DNA from: Stenotrophomonas sp. MMGLT7 | GTDB lineage: Bacteria; Pseudomonadota; Gammaproteobacteria; Xanthomonadales; Xanthomonadaceae | Direction: 5' to 3' | Length of the DNA: 64,000 bases | Assembly (NCBI RefSeq): GCF_021168555.1 | Contig: NZ_JAJOZS010000009.1 | Location: 62,001 to 126,000 of the forward strand | Shown: positions 51,574 to 61,170 of the stretch, one piece after another | Position numbering within the stretch: the stretch's first letter is position 1 | How the letters are laid out: each line of letters opens with the position of its first letter | The notes under the pieces: generated by a model | The model's input: only the letters and a program-made list of their open reading frames with translations | What the model was told of the DNA's origin: nothing | Database searches by the model: none | Program-made: the position numbers and the translations under genes

Positions 51574-52265
51574 CTACGGCGCTGCGGGCGGGGGTCCGGC
51601 GAGATGCGAGACGACGCAGACATAGTCGGCCAGCGGCATCTCGCCGACCTCCGCACGGCGCCGATCCACCTGCTCCGGTGCCTCCATGGGCTTGGGGACC
51701 CACTTGCCGTCCACGGCCAGCAACTGGCTGCCGTAGCGCTGCGGCTTGTTCTGGTTGACCAGCACGCGATCGGTCAGCAGGACGTATTCGTGCGAGGTGA
51801 TCTCGCCGCTGCGCACGAGCGGCGAGATCTTCTCCAGCACCTGGGCCTGGAATGCCGGATCGCGATCGGCATGCTGCACCAGCAACCACGCCGCCGCCAC
51901 GCCGTCGGCGCCGACCTCGGCCACGGTGGGCAGGCCGTCGTGCTCGGCGACGATCCGCTTGATCTGCGGCAGGTTCGCCGCATCGACCTCCAGCATCCTC
52001 TGTATTTCCGCCTGCGACCAGCCGCCGCTGCGCGCCTTCTGGTCGACCCGTGCCATGTCCAGCAGTTGCTGCCGCAGCGCCGGCGCGCCCGGCGGACCGG
52101 CATCGGCATGGGGCGCGGCGCGCTCGGCCGAGGGCTTGCCGTGCAGGCGCACGAATTCGGCCGCCGAAGGGCACTGGGCCAGCGCCGCGGCAAGTTTGGG
52201 TCGTCTTCCTGTGCCCACGCCGGCAGCGCCAGCAACAGCAGTGCGACACCCAGGCCCTTGCGCAT
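51574..52265 (-). pseudogene. Exported DUF6624-like protein with a frameshift
   Basis: A signal peptide (MRKGLGVALLLLALPAWAQ) starts at 52265 in one frame. The conserved body (LAAALAQCPSAAEFVRLHG, then GWSQAEIQRMLEVDAANLPQ, then KRIVAEHDGLPTVAEVG to GEMPLADYVCVVSH) lies in another frame that continues to 51574. The break is near 52197, in the run CCCAAAC. The length between the ends is 692 bases, two over a multiple of three, so one base is missing or two are extra. The body resembles DUF6624 proteins (from memory, not checked). It is either a true pseudogene or a sequence error. Confidence 0.65.
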
Positions 52266-52398
52266 CACGCCACCATCCCGACGGATCGTCATCGAAGGCA
52301 CACAACATAGCCGGTCGATGCATCGCCGCCTAGCGCGTCCCGGACGCGACGACGCCCCGGCGGGCGGGGCGTCGTGTTCCAGCCACAATGGCGAGCCG

Positions 52399-54216
52399 TT
52401 ACTTCTTCTTCGGGATGTACAGGTCGGTGATGGTGCCGTCGTAGATCTCCGCGGCCATCGCCACCGACTCGCTGAGGGTGGGATGGGCGTGGATGGTATG
52501 GCCGATGTCCTCGGCCTCGGCGCCCATCTCGATCGCAAGACCAATTTCGGCCAGCAGGTCGCCGGCATGCACGCCGACGATGGCGCCGCCGATCACCCGA
52601 TGGGTGTCCTCGTCGAAGACCAGCTTGGTGAAGCCCTCGGTACGGCCGATGCCGATGGCGCGGCCGCTGGCCGCCCACGGGAACTTGGCCACGCCGACCT
52701 TCAGGCCCCTGGCCTTGGCCTCGGTCTCGCTGACGCCGACCCAGGCGATCTCCGGGTTGGTGTAGGCCACCGACGGGATCACCCGCGCCACCCATTCCTT
52801 CTTCTCTCCGGCGGCCACTTCGGCGGCGAGCTTGCCCTCGTGGGTGGCCTTGTGCGCCAGCATCGGATTGCCGACCACGTCGCCGATGGCGAAGATGTGC
52901 GGCACGTTGGTGCGCATCTGCCGGTCCACCGGGATGAAGCCGCGCTCGCCGACCTGCACGCCGGCCTTCTCCGCGCCGATCCTGCCGCCGTTGGGCGCGC
53001 GTCCCACCGCCACCAGCACGCGGTCCCAGGTGCCCGATTCCAGCGCCGGCCTGGCGCCTTCCTCGGCGGCGAGGAAATGCACGGTGATGCCCTTCTTGCC
53101 GGCCTCGACCTTGTCGGCCTTGGTCTTGAGGTGGACCTCGACGCCCTGCTTCTTCAGCCGGTCGGCCAGCGGCTTGACCAGGTCCTTGTCGGCGCCCGGG
53201 ATCAACTGGTCCATGAACTCGACGACGGTGACCTGGCTGCCCAGCGCGCTGTACACGGTGGCCATCTCCAGGCCGATGATGCCGCCGCCGACCACGAGCA
53301 GCTTCTTCGGTACCTCGGCCAGTTCCAGCGCGTCGGTGGAATCCATCACCCGCTCGTCGTCCCACGGGAAGTTGGGCAGCTTCACCGCCTGCGAGCCGGC
53401 GGCGATGATCGCCTGCTCGAAGCGCAGCAGCTGGATCTTGCCGTCGTCGCCGACGATCTCCAGCTCGTGCGGCGAGACGAACGTGGCCACGCCCTGCACG
53501 GTGCGCACCTTGCGCTGCCTGGCCATGCCGGCCAGGCCCTTGGTGAGCTGGCCGACCACCTTCTCCTTGTACTCGCGCAGCTTGTCCAGGGCGATCTTCG
53601 GCTTGCCGAAATCCACGCCGAAATCGCCGGCGTGCGCGGCTTCGTCGATCACCGCGGCGGCGTGCAGCAGCGCCTTGGAAGGAATGCAGCCGACGTTGAG
53701 GCAGACGCCGCCCAGGCTGGCGTAGCGCTCGACCAGCACCGTGTCCAGGCCCAGGTCGGCGGCACGGAACGCGGCGGTGTAGCCGCCGGGACCGGCGCCT
53801 AGCACGACGATGCCGCACTCGATGTCGGCGCTGCGGCCGGTGGACGGCAGCGCCTTGGCGGCCACCGCCGGGTCCGGGGCGCGATGCGACGGCGTCACCG
53901 GCGGCTTGTGCGCGGGCGCTTCGGCGGGCTTGGCCGGTTCGGCCGCCTTGGCGGCCGGGGCCGCGGCATCGCCGGCGCCCTCGGTCTCCAGCAGCGCGAT
54001 CACGTCGCCCTCGGACAGGTGGTCGCCGAGCTTGACCTTCAGTTCCTTGATCACGCCGGCGGCGGCCGAGGGCACTTCCAGCGTGGCCTTGTCCGATTCC
54101 AGCGTCACCAGGCCCTGGTCCTTGGCGACGGTGTCGCCGGCCGCGACCAGCACTTCGATCACCGGCACGCCGCTGTAGTCGCCGATGTCCGGGACCTTGA
54201 CCTCGATTACCGCCAT
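52399..54216 (-). CDS. lpdA: Dihydrolipoyl dehydrogenase (E3) with N-terminal lipoyl domain
   Basis: It reoxidises dihydrolipoamide of the pyruvate dehydrogenase complex with NAD+. The 605-residue protein has an N-terminal lipoyl domain (residues 1 to about 80, lipoylated lysine in LESDKATLEVP), an Ala/Pro linker, then the FAD disulfide oxidoreductase: GAGPGGYTAAF, redox cysteines in GGVCLNVGCIPSK, NAD site VVGGGIIGLEM and catalytic HAHPTLSE. Such lipoyl-E3 fusions are usual in Neisseria-, Burkholderia- and Xanthomonas-type bacteria. It is downstream of aceF in the same operon. Confidence 0.96.
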   Translation of the reverse strand: MAVIEVKVPDIGDYSGVPVIEVLVAAGDTVAKDQGLVTLESDKATLEVPSAAAGVIKELKVKLGDHLSEGDVIALLETEGAGDAAAPAAKAAEPAKPAEAPAHKPPVTPSHRAPDPAVAAKALPSTGRSADIECGIVVLGAGPGGYTAAFRAADLGLDTVLVERYASLGGVCLNVGCIPSKALLHAAAVIDEAAHAGDFGVDFGKPKIALDKLREYKEKVVGQLTKGLAGMARQRKVRTVQGVATFVSPHELEIVGDDGKIQLLRFEQAIIAAGSQAVKLPNFPWDDERVMDSTDALELAEVPKKLLVVGGGIIGLEMATVYSALGSQVTVVEFMDQLIPGADKDLVKPLADRLKKQGVEVHLKTKADKVEAGKKGITVHFLAAEEGARPALESGTWDRVLVAVGRAPNGGRIGAEKAGVQVGERGFIPVDRQMRTNVPHIFAIGDVVGNPMLAHKATHEGKLAAEVAAGEKKEWVARVIPSVAYTNPEIAWVGVSETEAKARGLKVGVAKFPWAASGRAIGIGRTEGFTKLVFDEDTHRVIGGAIVGVHAGDLLAEIGLAIEMGAEAEDIGHTIHAHPTLSESVAMAAEIYDGTITDLYIPKKK

Positions 54217-54320
54217 GGGGCTTCTCCTGTTGGCCCGCGCCATCGGCGGCGGGCATTGATGCTGTTCTTGGAAGCGGCGCCGGATGCTGCCCGGCGCGCG
54301 CGAAGGATCGCGCCGCCGGG

Positions 54321-55727
54321 TTACAGCAGCACGCGGCGCATGTCCGCCAGCACCTGCGACAGATAGGTGGTGAAGCGCGCGGCGGCGGCGCCGTCGATGA
54401 CGCGGTGGTCGTAGCTCAGCGACAGCGGCAGCAGCAGCTTCGGCTGGAACTGCTTGCCGTCCCATACCGGCTGGATAGAGGACTTGGACACGCCCAGGAT
54501 CGCCACTTCCGGCGCGTTGACGATCGGGGTGAAGGCGGTGCCGCCGATGCCGCCGAGCGAGCTGATCGAGAAGCAGCCGCCGCTCATCTCGGCCGGGCCG
54601 AGCTTGCCGTCGCGCGCCTTCTTGGCCAGTGCGCCGGTCTCCTCGGCGATCTCGAACACGCCCTTGCGGTCGACGTCGCGGATCACCGGCACCACCAGCC
54701 CGTTGGGCGTGTCGGCGGCGAAGCCGATGTGGAAGTACTTCTTCAGCGTCAGGTTCTCGCCGGCGGCGTCGAGCGAGGCGTTGAAATCGGGGAACTGCTT
54801 GAGCGCCGCGGCGCTGGCCTTGATCAGGAAGGCGAGCATGGTCAGCTTGACGCCGCTCTTGGCCTTCTCCTGCTCCTTGTTGAGCTGCACCCGCAGGGCT
54901 TCCAGCTCGGTGATGTCGGCCTGCTCGAACTGGGTGACGTGCGGGATCATCGCCCAGTTGCGGGCGAGGTTGGCGCCGGAGATCTTCTTGATCCGCGACA
55001 GCGGCTTGACCTCGACCTCGCCGAACTTGGCGAAGTCCACCTTCGGCCACGGCAGCAGGTTCAGGCCGCCGCCGGCCGCCGCCGACGCACCGGCACCGGC
55101 GGCGCCGCCGGACAGCGCGGCCTTGACGAACTTCTGCACGTCCTCGCGGGTGATGCGCCCGCCCTTCTCGCTGCCGCTCACCTGCGCCAGGTCCACGCCC
55201 AGCTCGCGCGCGAACACGCGCACCGCCGGGCTGGCATACGGCACCTTGGACGGCAGCACGCTGTCGGCGTCGAACTTGACCGGCGGCGTGGCCGGCGCGC
55301 CGGCGGAAGCCGGCTGCGGGCGCACCGACTCGACCTGCTCGATCTCGCGCCGGGCCAGGCCGTCCGGCTGCAGGGCGCCTTCGCTGTTGGGCTCGACCTG
55401 CGCGCCGGTCTCCGAGGCGGGCGTCTCCTTGGCCGCGGCCTCGGGGGCGGCGGCCTTCTGCGGCGGCGGCGCGGCGGCGGCATCGTCGGCCGCCTCGATC
55501 AGCGCCACCACGGCGCCCTCGGATAGGGTGTCGCCGAGCTTGACCTTGAGCTCCTTGACCACGCCGGCGTAGGCGGACGGCACTTCCAGCGTGGCCTTGT
55601 CCGACTCCAGCGTCACCAGGCCCTGGTCCTTGGCCACCGTGTCGCCGACCGCGACCAGCACCTCGATCACCGGGACGTCGCTGTAGTCACCGATATCGGG
55701 GACACGTGCTTCCTTGATTTCGGCCAT
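54321..55727 (-). CDS. aceF: Dihydrolipoamide acetyltransferase (pyruvate dehydrogenase E2)
   Basis: The core of the pyruvate dehydrogenase complex, 468 residues: one lipoyl domain (LESDKATLEVP at about 45), an Ala/Pro-rich linker, an E1/E3-binding domain (YASPAVRVFARELGVDLAQV), and the acetyltransferase domain with the catalytic SYDHRVIDGA near the C-terminus. The lipoyl domain is almost the same as that of the E3 protein after it. No E1 gene (aceE) precedes it: a DNA glycosylase gene lies there instead. Confidence 0.95.
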   Translation of the reverse strand: MAEIKEARVPDIGDYSDVPVIEVLVAVGDTVAKDQGLVTLESDKATLEVPSAYAGVVKELKVKLGDTLSEGAVVALIEAADDAAAAPPPQKAAAPEAAAKETPASETGAQVEPNSEGALQPDGLARREIEQVESVRPQPASAGAPATPPVKFDADSVLPSKVPYASPAVRVFARELGVDLAQVSGSEKGGRITREDVQKFVKAALSGGAAGAGASAAAGGGLNLLPWPKVDFAKFGEVEVKPLSRIKKISGANLARNWAMIPHVTQFEQADITELEALRVQLNKEQEKAKSGVKLTMLAFLIKASAAALKQFPDFNASLDAAGENLTLKKYFHIGFAADTPNGLVVPVIRDVDRKGVFEIAEETGALAKKARDGKLGPAEMSGGCFSISSLGGIGGTAFTPIVNAPEVAILGVSKSSIQPVWDGKQFQPKLLLPLSLSYDHRVIDGAAAARFTTYLSQVLADMRRVLL

Positions 55728-55933
55728 GCGGGGACTCCGGCTACAGATGGGAAACGCCTATTGTGGCGGTGCGCGGCGCAAGCGCCAACCGTTGCCGGCG
55801 AAATTTTCCGTCTCTTGTCCGCTTACCGCCTGGCGCGGGCCGGGCCGGGGCCGCCGGCCGCGTCCGTTCGGGTACGGCGGCGCCTTGCATGAATGGCCGC
55901 CACAGGCTCCGTGGCGGCGGGCCGCGACCGGCC

Positions 55934-56455
55934 CTATGGCAACAGATGCGACTGCAGCACGCGCCAGGCGGCGAACAGGCGTTCCAGCGGGAAGGAGGCG
56001 TTGGCCGGGCTGGTCGAGGGCAGCGCGAGCAGCTCGAAGCGGACCTGCCCGGGCAGCCCCGGCAGCACCTGCCGGCGGAAGGCCTGCGCGGCGGCGGCGC
56101 CGTTGCAGGCCACCGCCGCCAGCCGCGGCAGGCCGGCGATGCGTTCGGCCAGCGGGTTGATCACCGCGCTGCCGCGCACGATCGCGCTGTCCAGGCTGCC
56201 CGGGCGCACGCATTCGTCGATGACGTCCCAGAGCCCGACACCGGCATCGAGCATGGCCTGGATGCGCGCGTCGTAGGACAGGCCGGGATCGAAGCCGCAC
56301 AGCCGCGCCATGATGGGCCAGAAGCGGTTGCGCGGATGGGCGTAATAGCGCTGCGCCTGCAACGAGGCGGCCCCGGGCATCGAGCCCAGAACCAGCACCC
56401 GGCAGTCGTCGCGGATCTGCGCGGGCAGGCCTTTCAGGACAGGATTTTCCGTCAC
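55934..56455 (-). CDS. DNA-deoxyinosine glycosylase (UDG family 6)
   Basis: The 173-residue base-excision repair enzyme of the uracil-DNA glycosylase superfamily resembles archaeal and bacterial hypoxanthine-DNA glycosylases. Seen: VLVLGSMPGAASLQAQRYYA, HPRNRFWPIMARL, GVGLWDVIDEC and LLALPSTSPANAS. It would remove hypoxanthine from deaminated adenine. It is separated by about 200 bp from aceF and diverges from the ompW-like gene. Confidence 0.85.
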   Translation of the reverse strand: MTENPVLKGLPAQIRDDCRVLVLGSMPGAASLQAQRYYAHPRNRFWPIMARLCGFDPGLSYDARIQAMLDAGVGLWDVIDECVRPGSLDSAIVRGSAVINPLAERIAGLPRLAAVACNGAAAAQAFRRQVLPGLPGQVRFELLALPSTSPANASFPLERLFAAWRVLQSHLLP

Positions 56456-56637
56456 GTCGCGGGCAACTCGATGAATGATGGAAAAGATTAAAACCTCGTT
56501 ATCGCAAAGGTTTGCGGAAAGTTGCTGAACGACGCCGCGTCGATGGTCGCGAGGGTGGGCGGCGATTCATGTCCACGCGCCTAGGTTGTGCACCGCCCAC
56601 TCCCAAGGGCCTAAAAACATCAACTGAGGAGATACCC

Positions 56638-57315
56638 ATGAGGTCCTTTAAGATTCTTAGCCTGGCTGTCGTTTCCGCGCTTGCCTTCGCACCTGCCGCG
56701 TTCGCGCAGGATGGCACCGTTTCCGCACAGCAGGACATCTACGGCAAGCCGATCAGCACCGAGACCGCGTCCGGCAAGCACTGGGCGGTGGTCGGCGGCG
56801 TGACGCTGCTGCAGCCCAAGGACGATGCCGCCGCCGGCATCCGCAAGATTGACGGCGGCCCGGCGCCGACGCTGAGCGCCAGCTACTACTTCACCGACAA
56901 CTGGGCGGTGGAGCTGTGGGGCGCGGCCGACAAGTTCGACCACCGCGTGAACGGTCCGGCCGGCAAGATCGGCACGGTCGAGCAGCAGCCGATCGCGCTG
57001 AGCGCGCAGTACCACTTCGGCCAGGCGGACAACACCTTCCGTCCGTTCGTCGGCGTCGGCTACTACGAGTCGAACTTCAGCAACGAGAAGATCGACGGCG
57101 TCTCGGCCAGCGGCCAGCACGTGGGCCTGGAAACCGCCAAGGGCGCCATCGGCACCGTCGGCGTGGACATGAACATCAACTCCACCTGGTTCGCCCGCGC
57201 CGATGCGCGCTACATGCACGCGCGCCCGGAACTGCAGGTCGGCGGCGCCGGCACCGGCGAGGACCTGAAGCTGGATCCGTGGACCGTGGGCGTGGGCATC
57301 GGCGCACGCTTCTGA
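56638..57315 (+). CDS. OmpW-family outer membrane protein
   Basis: The 225-residue protein has a signal peptide (RSFKILSLAVVSALAFAPAA, cleavage after AFA) and an eight-stranded OmpW barrel (GKHWAVVGGVTLLQPK, PTLSASYYFTDNWAVELWG, FRPFVGVGYYES, WFARADARYMHARPEL, ending GVGIGARF with terminal Phe). OmpW proteins form small hydrophobic channels. The ATG follows TGAGGAG. A rho-independent terminator is downstream. Confidence 0.92.
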   Translation: MRSFKILSLAVVSALAFAPAAFAQDGTVSAQQDIYGKPISTETASGKHWAVVGGVTLLQPKDDAAAGIRKIDGGPAPTLSASYYFTDNWAVELWGAADKFDHRVNGPAGKIGTVEQQPIALSAQYHFGQADNTFRPFVGVGYYESNFSNEKIDGVSASGQHVGLETAKGAIGTVGVDMNINSTWFARADARYMHARPELQVGGAGTGEDLKLDPWTVGVGIGARF

Positions 57316-57341
57316 TTCGAAGGATTCATCGCTGCAATCGG

Positions 57342-57370
57342 AAACGGGCCTTTCGGCCCGTTTTCCTTTT
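57342..57370 (+). terminator. Rho-independent terminator after the ompW-like gene
   Basis: AAACGGGCC-TTTC-GGCCCGTTT is a 9-bp stem with a TTTC loop running into TTTTCCTTTT on the plus strand, 27 bp after the stop. Confidence 0.88.
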
Positions 57371-57392
57371 CTGCCTTCTTTCGCAGGAGCTT

Positions 57393-57461
57393 TGTAGGAG
57401 CGACTTCAGTCGCGACGAGGCTCTACCGGCGAAGCCTCATCGCGACTGAAGTCGCTCCTAC
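57393..57461. repeat. 70-bp palindromic intergenic repeat, copy 5
   Basis: The palindrome starts TGTAGGAGCGACTTCAGTCG with a centre GAGGCTCTACCGGCGAAGCC. It lies between the convergent ompW-like and metQ genes, right after the terminator. Confidence 0.88.
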
Positions 57462-57483
57462 GAGAGCGGCGGCGCCGGTCGGA

Positions 57484-58284
57484 TCAGAACGCCGGCAGCA
57501 CCGCGCCGTGGTACTGACTCTCGATGAAGGCCTTGACCTCGGGGCTGGTCAGCGCCTTGGCCAGCTTCTGCACGCGCGGGTCGTCCTTGTTGTCGCTGCG
57601 CGCCACCAGGAAGTTCACGTAGGGGGAATCGCTGCTCTCGATCGCCAGCGCATCCTTGGTCGGGTTGAGCCCGGCATCGAGTGCGTAGTTGGTGTTGATC
57701 AGCGCCAGGTCCACCTGACCGAGCACGCGCGGCAGCATCGCCGAGTCCAGTTCGCGGAACTTGAGCTGCTTGGGGTTGGCGACGATGTCGCGCTGGGTGG
57801 ACAGCGCGTTGGACGGGTCCTTGAGCTTGATCAGCCCGGCCTTGTCGAGCAGGATCAGCGCCCGCGAGTTGTTGCTGGGATCGTTGGGAATCACCACGTC
57901 CGCGCCCTGCGGCAGTTCGTCCAGCGACTTGTAACGGCGCGAATAGGCGCCGAACGGCTCGATGTGCACGCCGACCGCGGTGACCAGGTCGGACTTGCGG
58001 TCGCGGTTGTAGGCATCCAGGTACGGCTCGGTCTGGAAGTAGTTGACGTCGATCTGCTTCTGCGCGACCTGGTCGTTGGGCTGCACGTAGTCGTTGAACA
58101 CGCGCACGTCCAGCTGCACGCCCTCCTTGGCCAGGATCGGCTTGACCACTTCGAGGATCTCCGCGTGCGGCACCGCGGTGGCGGCCACGCTGAGCCGGTC
58201 GGTCGACGCGTCCTGCCTGCCGCCGCAGGCGGACAGGCCCAGCGCGGCGACGGCAAGGACGAAGGTGGAGGCAAGCTTGTTCAT
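57484..58284 (-). CDS. metQ: Methionine-binding lipoprotein MetQ
   Basis: The 266-residue periplasmic lipoprotein has a lipobox in LGLSACGG (Cys near 20) and an NlpA/MetQ fold (ATAVPHAEILEVVKPILAKE, FNDYVQPNDQVAQKQIDVNY, VVIPNDPSNNSRALILL). It delivers D- or L-methionine to the MetNI transporter. It is the last gene of the metNIQ operon. I chose the ATG at 58284; the longer frame upstream is a shadow of metI. Confidence 0.93.
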   Translation of the reverse strand: MNKLASTFVLAVAALGLSACGGRQDASTDRLSVAATAVPHAEILEVVKPILAKEGVQLDVRVFNDYVQPNDQVAQKQIDVNYFQTEPYLDAYNRDRKSDLVTAVGVHIEPFGAYSRRYKSLDELPQGADVVIPNDPSNNSRALILLDKAGLIKLKDPSNALSTQRDIVANPKQLKFRELDSAMLPRVLGQVDLALINTNYALDAGLNPTKDALAIESSDSPYVNFLVARSDNKDDPRVQKLAKALTSPEVKAFIESQYHGAVLPAF

Positions 58285-58349
58285 GGGAAATCGATCCTGT
58301 GTCTTGGAATGCAATCGGGGCCGGCGACGGCGCCTGCCCAGGTTCTTGT

Positions 58350-59042
58350 TCAGCGCCGGCTGTAGTGCAGCACCAGCCGGTCGCCCAGCATCTGCAGCAG
58401 CTGCACCAGCACCAGCAGCAGCACCACCGTCACCAGCGCCACGTCCGAGTGCGAGCGCAGGTAGCCCTCGCGGTAGGCGACGTCGCCCAGTCCGCCGGAG
58501 CCGATCGCGCCGCCCATCGCGGTGAAGCCGATCAGCGCGATCGTGGTCACCGTGGCGCCGGCGATCAGGCCCGGCAGCGCCTCCGGCAGCAGCACCCGCG
58601 ACACCAGCTGCCAGGTGGTCGCGCCCATCGCCTGGGACGCCTCGACCACGCCGCGGTCGACCTCGCGCAATGCGGTCTCCACCAGCCGCGCGTAGAACGG
58701 CGCCGCGCCCACCACCAACGGCAGGATCGCTCCGCGCACCCCCAGCGAGGTGCCCATCACCCACAGCGTCAGCGGGATCATCGCGATCATCAGGATGATG
58801 AAGGGGACCGAGCGCAGCAGGTTGACCACCAGTGCCAGCACGCCGTGCAGCAGCGGCCGGCGGCGGAAGCGCGGCGAGCCGCTGAGGAACAGCAGCACGC
58901 CCAGCGGCAGCCCCAGCAGCAGCGTCAGCGGCAGCGAGCCGCCCAGCATCAGCAGGGTGTCGAAGGTGGCACGGCCGATGTCGGCCCAGGTGCCGGCATC
59001 GAGGTTGCGGAAGAAGCCGGGGGCGGCGGCGATCGGGTTCAT
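58350..59042 (-). CDS. metI: Methionine ABC transporter permease MetI
   Basis: The 230-residue inner membrane protein has five helices and the MetI-type coupling motif [25 protein letters not shown]. Its ATG overlaps the metN stop by 4 bp (ATGA), so the two are translationally coupled. It forms the methionine channel with MetN. Confidence 0.94.
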   Translation of the reverse strand: MNPIAAAPGFFRNLDAGTWADIGRATFDTLLMLGGSLPLTLLLGLPLGVLLFLSGSPRFRRRPLLHGVLALVVNLLRSVPFIILMIAMIPLTLWVMGTSLGVRGAILPLVVGAAPFYARLVETALREVDRGVVEASQAMGATTWQLVSRVLLPEALPGLIAGATVTTIALIGFTAMGGAIGSGGLGDVAYREGYLRSHSDVALVTVVLLLVLVQLLQMLGDRLVLHYSRR

Positions 59043-60043
59043 GCGCGCAGTTCCTCCACGGCGACGCCGGCGGCGGCGAAGCGTGCCTGCGCCTGGGCGA
59101 CGTCGCCGCCGACCAGGGCCACGGTGAGCTGGCCGTAGGGCGTGTCCTTGATGCGGTCGATGCGGCCGGACAGGATGTTGTAGTCCACCCCGGTCTCGCG
59201 GGCGATGCGCCCGAGCAGCGGCTGGTAGGTATCGGCGCCGAGGAAGGTCAGGCGCAGGATGCGCCCGGCCACCGCGTCGAAGTCGCGATGCAGGCCGTTC
59301 TCGCCGTACTCGTCCTCGGAGACGAAGCGCCGGGTGGTGGGATGGCGCGGATGCAGGAACACCTGGGTCACCGGCCCGGTCTCGACCAGGCGCCCGCCAT
59401 CGAGCACGCCGACACGGTCGCAGACGCGGCGGATGACCTCCATCTCGTGGGTGATCAGCACGATGGTCAGGCCCAACTCGCGGTTGATCTGCGCCAGCAG
59501 CTGCAGCACCGAGGCGGTGGTCTGCGGGTCGAGCGCGCTGGTGGCCTCGTCGCACAGCAGGAAGCGCGGGCCGGTGGCCAGCGCGCGGGCGATGCCCACG
59601 CGCTGCTTCTGCCCGCCCGACAGCTGCGCCGGGTACTTGCCGGCGTGGTCGGACAGGCCGACGCGCTCGAGCAGTTCGGCCACGCGCGCGTCGATCCGCT
59701 CGTGCGCGGTGCCGGCCAGCTGCAGCGGGAAGGCGACGTTGCCGGCCACGGTGCGCGAGGACAGCAGGTTGAAGTGCTGGAAGATCATGCCGATGCGCCG
59801 GCGCAGCACGCGCAAGCCGTCGCGGTCGAGCGCGGTGACGTCGTCGCCGTCGATCAGCAGGCGCCCGCCGCTCGGTTCCTCCAGGCGGTTGATCAGCCGG
59901 ATCAGGGTGGACTTGCCGGCCCCGGAATGGCCGACGATGCCGAACACCTCGCCGCTTTCGATGGTCAGGTCGAGCGGATGCAGCGCGACGACCTGGCGGT
60001 CGCCGACGGCATAGGACTTCTGCAGTTGCTGGAACTCGATCAC
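59039..60043 (-). CDS. metN: Methionine ABC transporter ATP-binding protein MetN
   Basis: The 334-residue ATPase has Walker [10 protein letters not shown], signature [15 protein letters not shown], Walker [13 protein letters not shown] and the switch region LITHEM. A C-terminal NIL (ACT-like) domain (about 265-334, [20 protein letters not shown]) binds methionine and causes trans-inhibition. It is the first gene of the operon. I see no S-box or other riboswitch in the 138-bp leader. Confidence 0.95.
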   Translation of the reverse strand: MIEFQQLQKSYAVGDRQVVALHPLDLTIESGEVFGIVGHSGAGKSTLIRLINRLEEPSGGRLLIDGDDVTALDRDGLRVLRRRIGMIFQHFNLLSSRTVAGNVAFPLQLAGTAHERIDARVAELLERVGLSDHAGKYPAQLSGGQKQRVGIARALATGPRFLLCDEATSALDPQTTASVLQLLAQINRELGLTIVLITHEMEVIRRVCDRVGVLDGGRLVETGPVTQVFLHPRHPTTRRFVSEDEYGENGLHRDFDAVAGRILRLTFLGADTYQPLLGRIARETGVDYNILSGRIDRIKDTPYGQLTVALVGGDVAQAQARFAAAGVAVEELRA

Positions 60044-60180
60044 CGGGTGGGGGCGCCGGAAAGCCGAAGGGGCGTGAAGCCTAACAGTGCACGGCGGGCA
60101 TGGCCCGCGCCAGCCCCCGGAAGCTTATGTCGTTTCGTTCTAAGCATGCACGGAACGCCATTCGTCCCCTGCGTCCACGG

Positions 60181-61077
60181 TCACGGATGCTCCAGCGGGC
60201 CGGGGGCACGGACGCCCTTCACCCGCTCGCGCCGCATCAGGTACAGGCCGCTGGCGACGATGATCGCCGCGCCGAGCCAGGTGGCGCGGTCGGGCAGCGT
60301 GGTCCACAGCAGCCAGTCCCAGGCGATCACCCAGACCAGGCCGGTGTACTCCAGCGGTGCCACCATCGAGGCCTCGCCGAGCTGGAAGGCGCGGGTCAGC
60401 GCGACCTGCCCCAGCGCCCCGGCCAGGCCCATGCCGGCGATCAGCCAGCCGTCGCCGGCGCGCAGCGGCGTCCAGTCGGGAGCGGCCAGGACGCCGGCAC
60501 CCAGCGCCATCACCAGCAGGAAGCACACCACCATCGACTGCGGGGTGTCGGTGCGGGTGAGCAGGCTCACCGTCACCGAGGCGATGGCATAGGCCAGCGC
60601 CGCCAGCAGCACCATGAACCCGGCCAGCGAGACGATGCCGCCCATGCCCGGGCGCAGCACCACCAGCACGCCGGCCAGGCCGATGGCGATGGCGGTCCAG
60701 CGCCGCGGCCCCACCCGCTCGCCCAGCAGCGGCACCGACAGCGCCGCCACCAGCAGCGGCGAGACGAAGTAGATCGTGTAGGCGGTGGACAGCGACAGCC
60801 GCTTCAGCGCGTAGGCGAAGCAGAAGATCATCACGATGCCGAGCACCCCGCGCAGCAGCTGCAGGCCCCAGCGCCGCGGCAGCAGCGAGCGCGGTCCGGC
60901 CGTGGCCAGCACCCACGCCAGCACGAACGGCAGCGAGGCCGAGCCGCGCAGCATCGTCACCTGCATCGGCGGATAGCGGGCGGACAGCAGCTTCATCGCC
61001 GCGTCCATCAGCGAGAAGGCGGCGACGGCGCCGAGCATCCACAGGGCGGCGCGCGCGGGTTGGCGTTGCGGGGGCAT
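60181..61077 (-). CDS. EamA/DMT-family inner membrane transporter
   Basis: The 298-residue protein has ten hydrophobic helices in two EamA repeats (ALWMLGAVAAFSLMDAAMKL; RWGLQLLRGVLGIVMIF; LLVAALSVPLLGERVGPRRW in the first; APLEYTGLVWVIAWDWLLW in the second). Such proteins export or import small metabolites; the substrate is not predictable here. It diverges from yajQ. Confidence 0.88.
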   Translation of the reverse strand: MPPQRQPARAALWMLGAVAAFSLMDAAMKLLSARYPPMQVTMLRGSASLPFVLAWVLATAGPRSLLPRRWGLQLLRGVLGIVMIFCFAYALKRLSLSTAYTIYFVSPLLVAALSVPLLGERVGPRRWTAIAIGLAGVLVVLRPGMGGIVSLAGFMVLLAALAYAIASVTVSLLTRTDTPQSMVVCFLLVMALGAGVLAAPDWTPLRAGDGWLIAGMGLAGALGQVALTRAFQLGEASMVAPLEYTGLVWVIAWDWLLWTTLPDRATWLGAAIIVASGLYLMRRERVKGVRAPGPLEHP

Positions 61078-61170
61078 GCGCCATTATCGCCAGGCGCCGG
61101 CGGCCACGTCATGTGCGCGATCGCCCGCGCCTATAAAATGTACGCCGTATCTTCGCAAAGGAACCCCGCC

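Noticed and set aside
60044-60180. A SAM riboswitch before metN
   Set aside because: The leader is only about 138 bp and shows none of the pairing pattern or conserved core of S-box or SAM-II type riboswitches that I can recognise.
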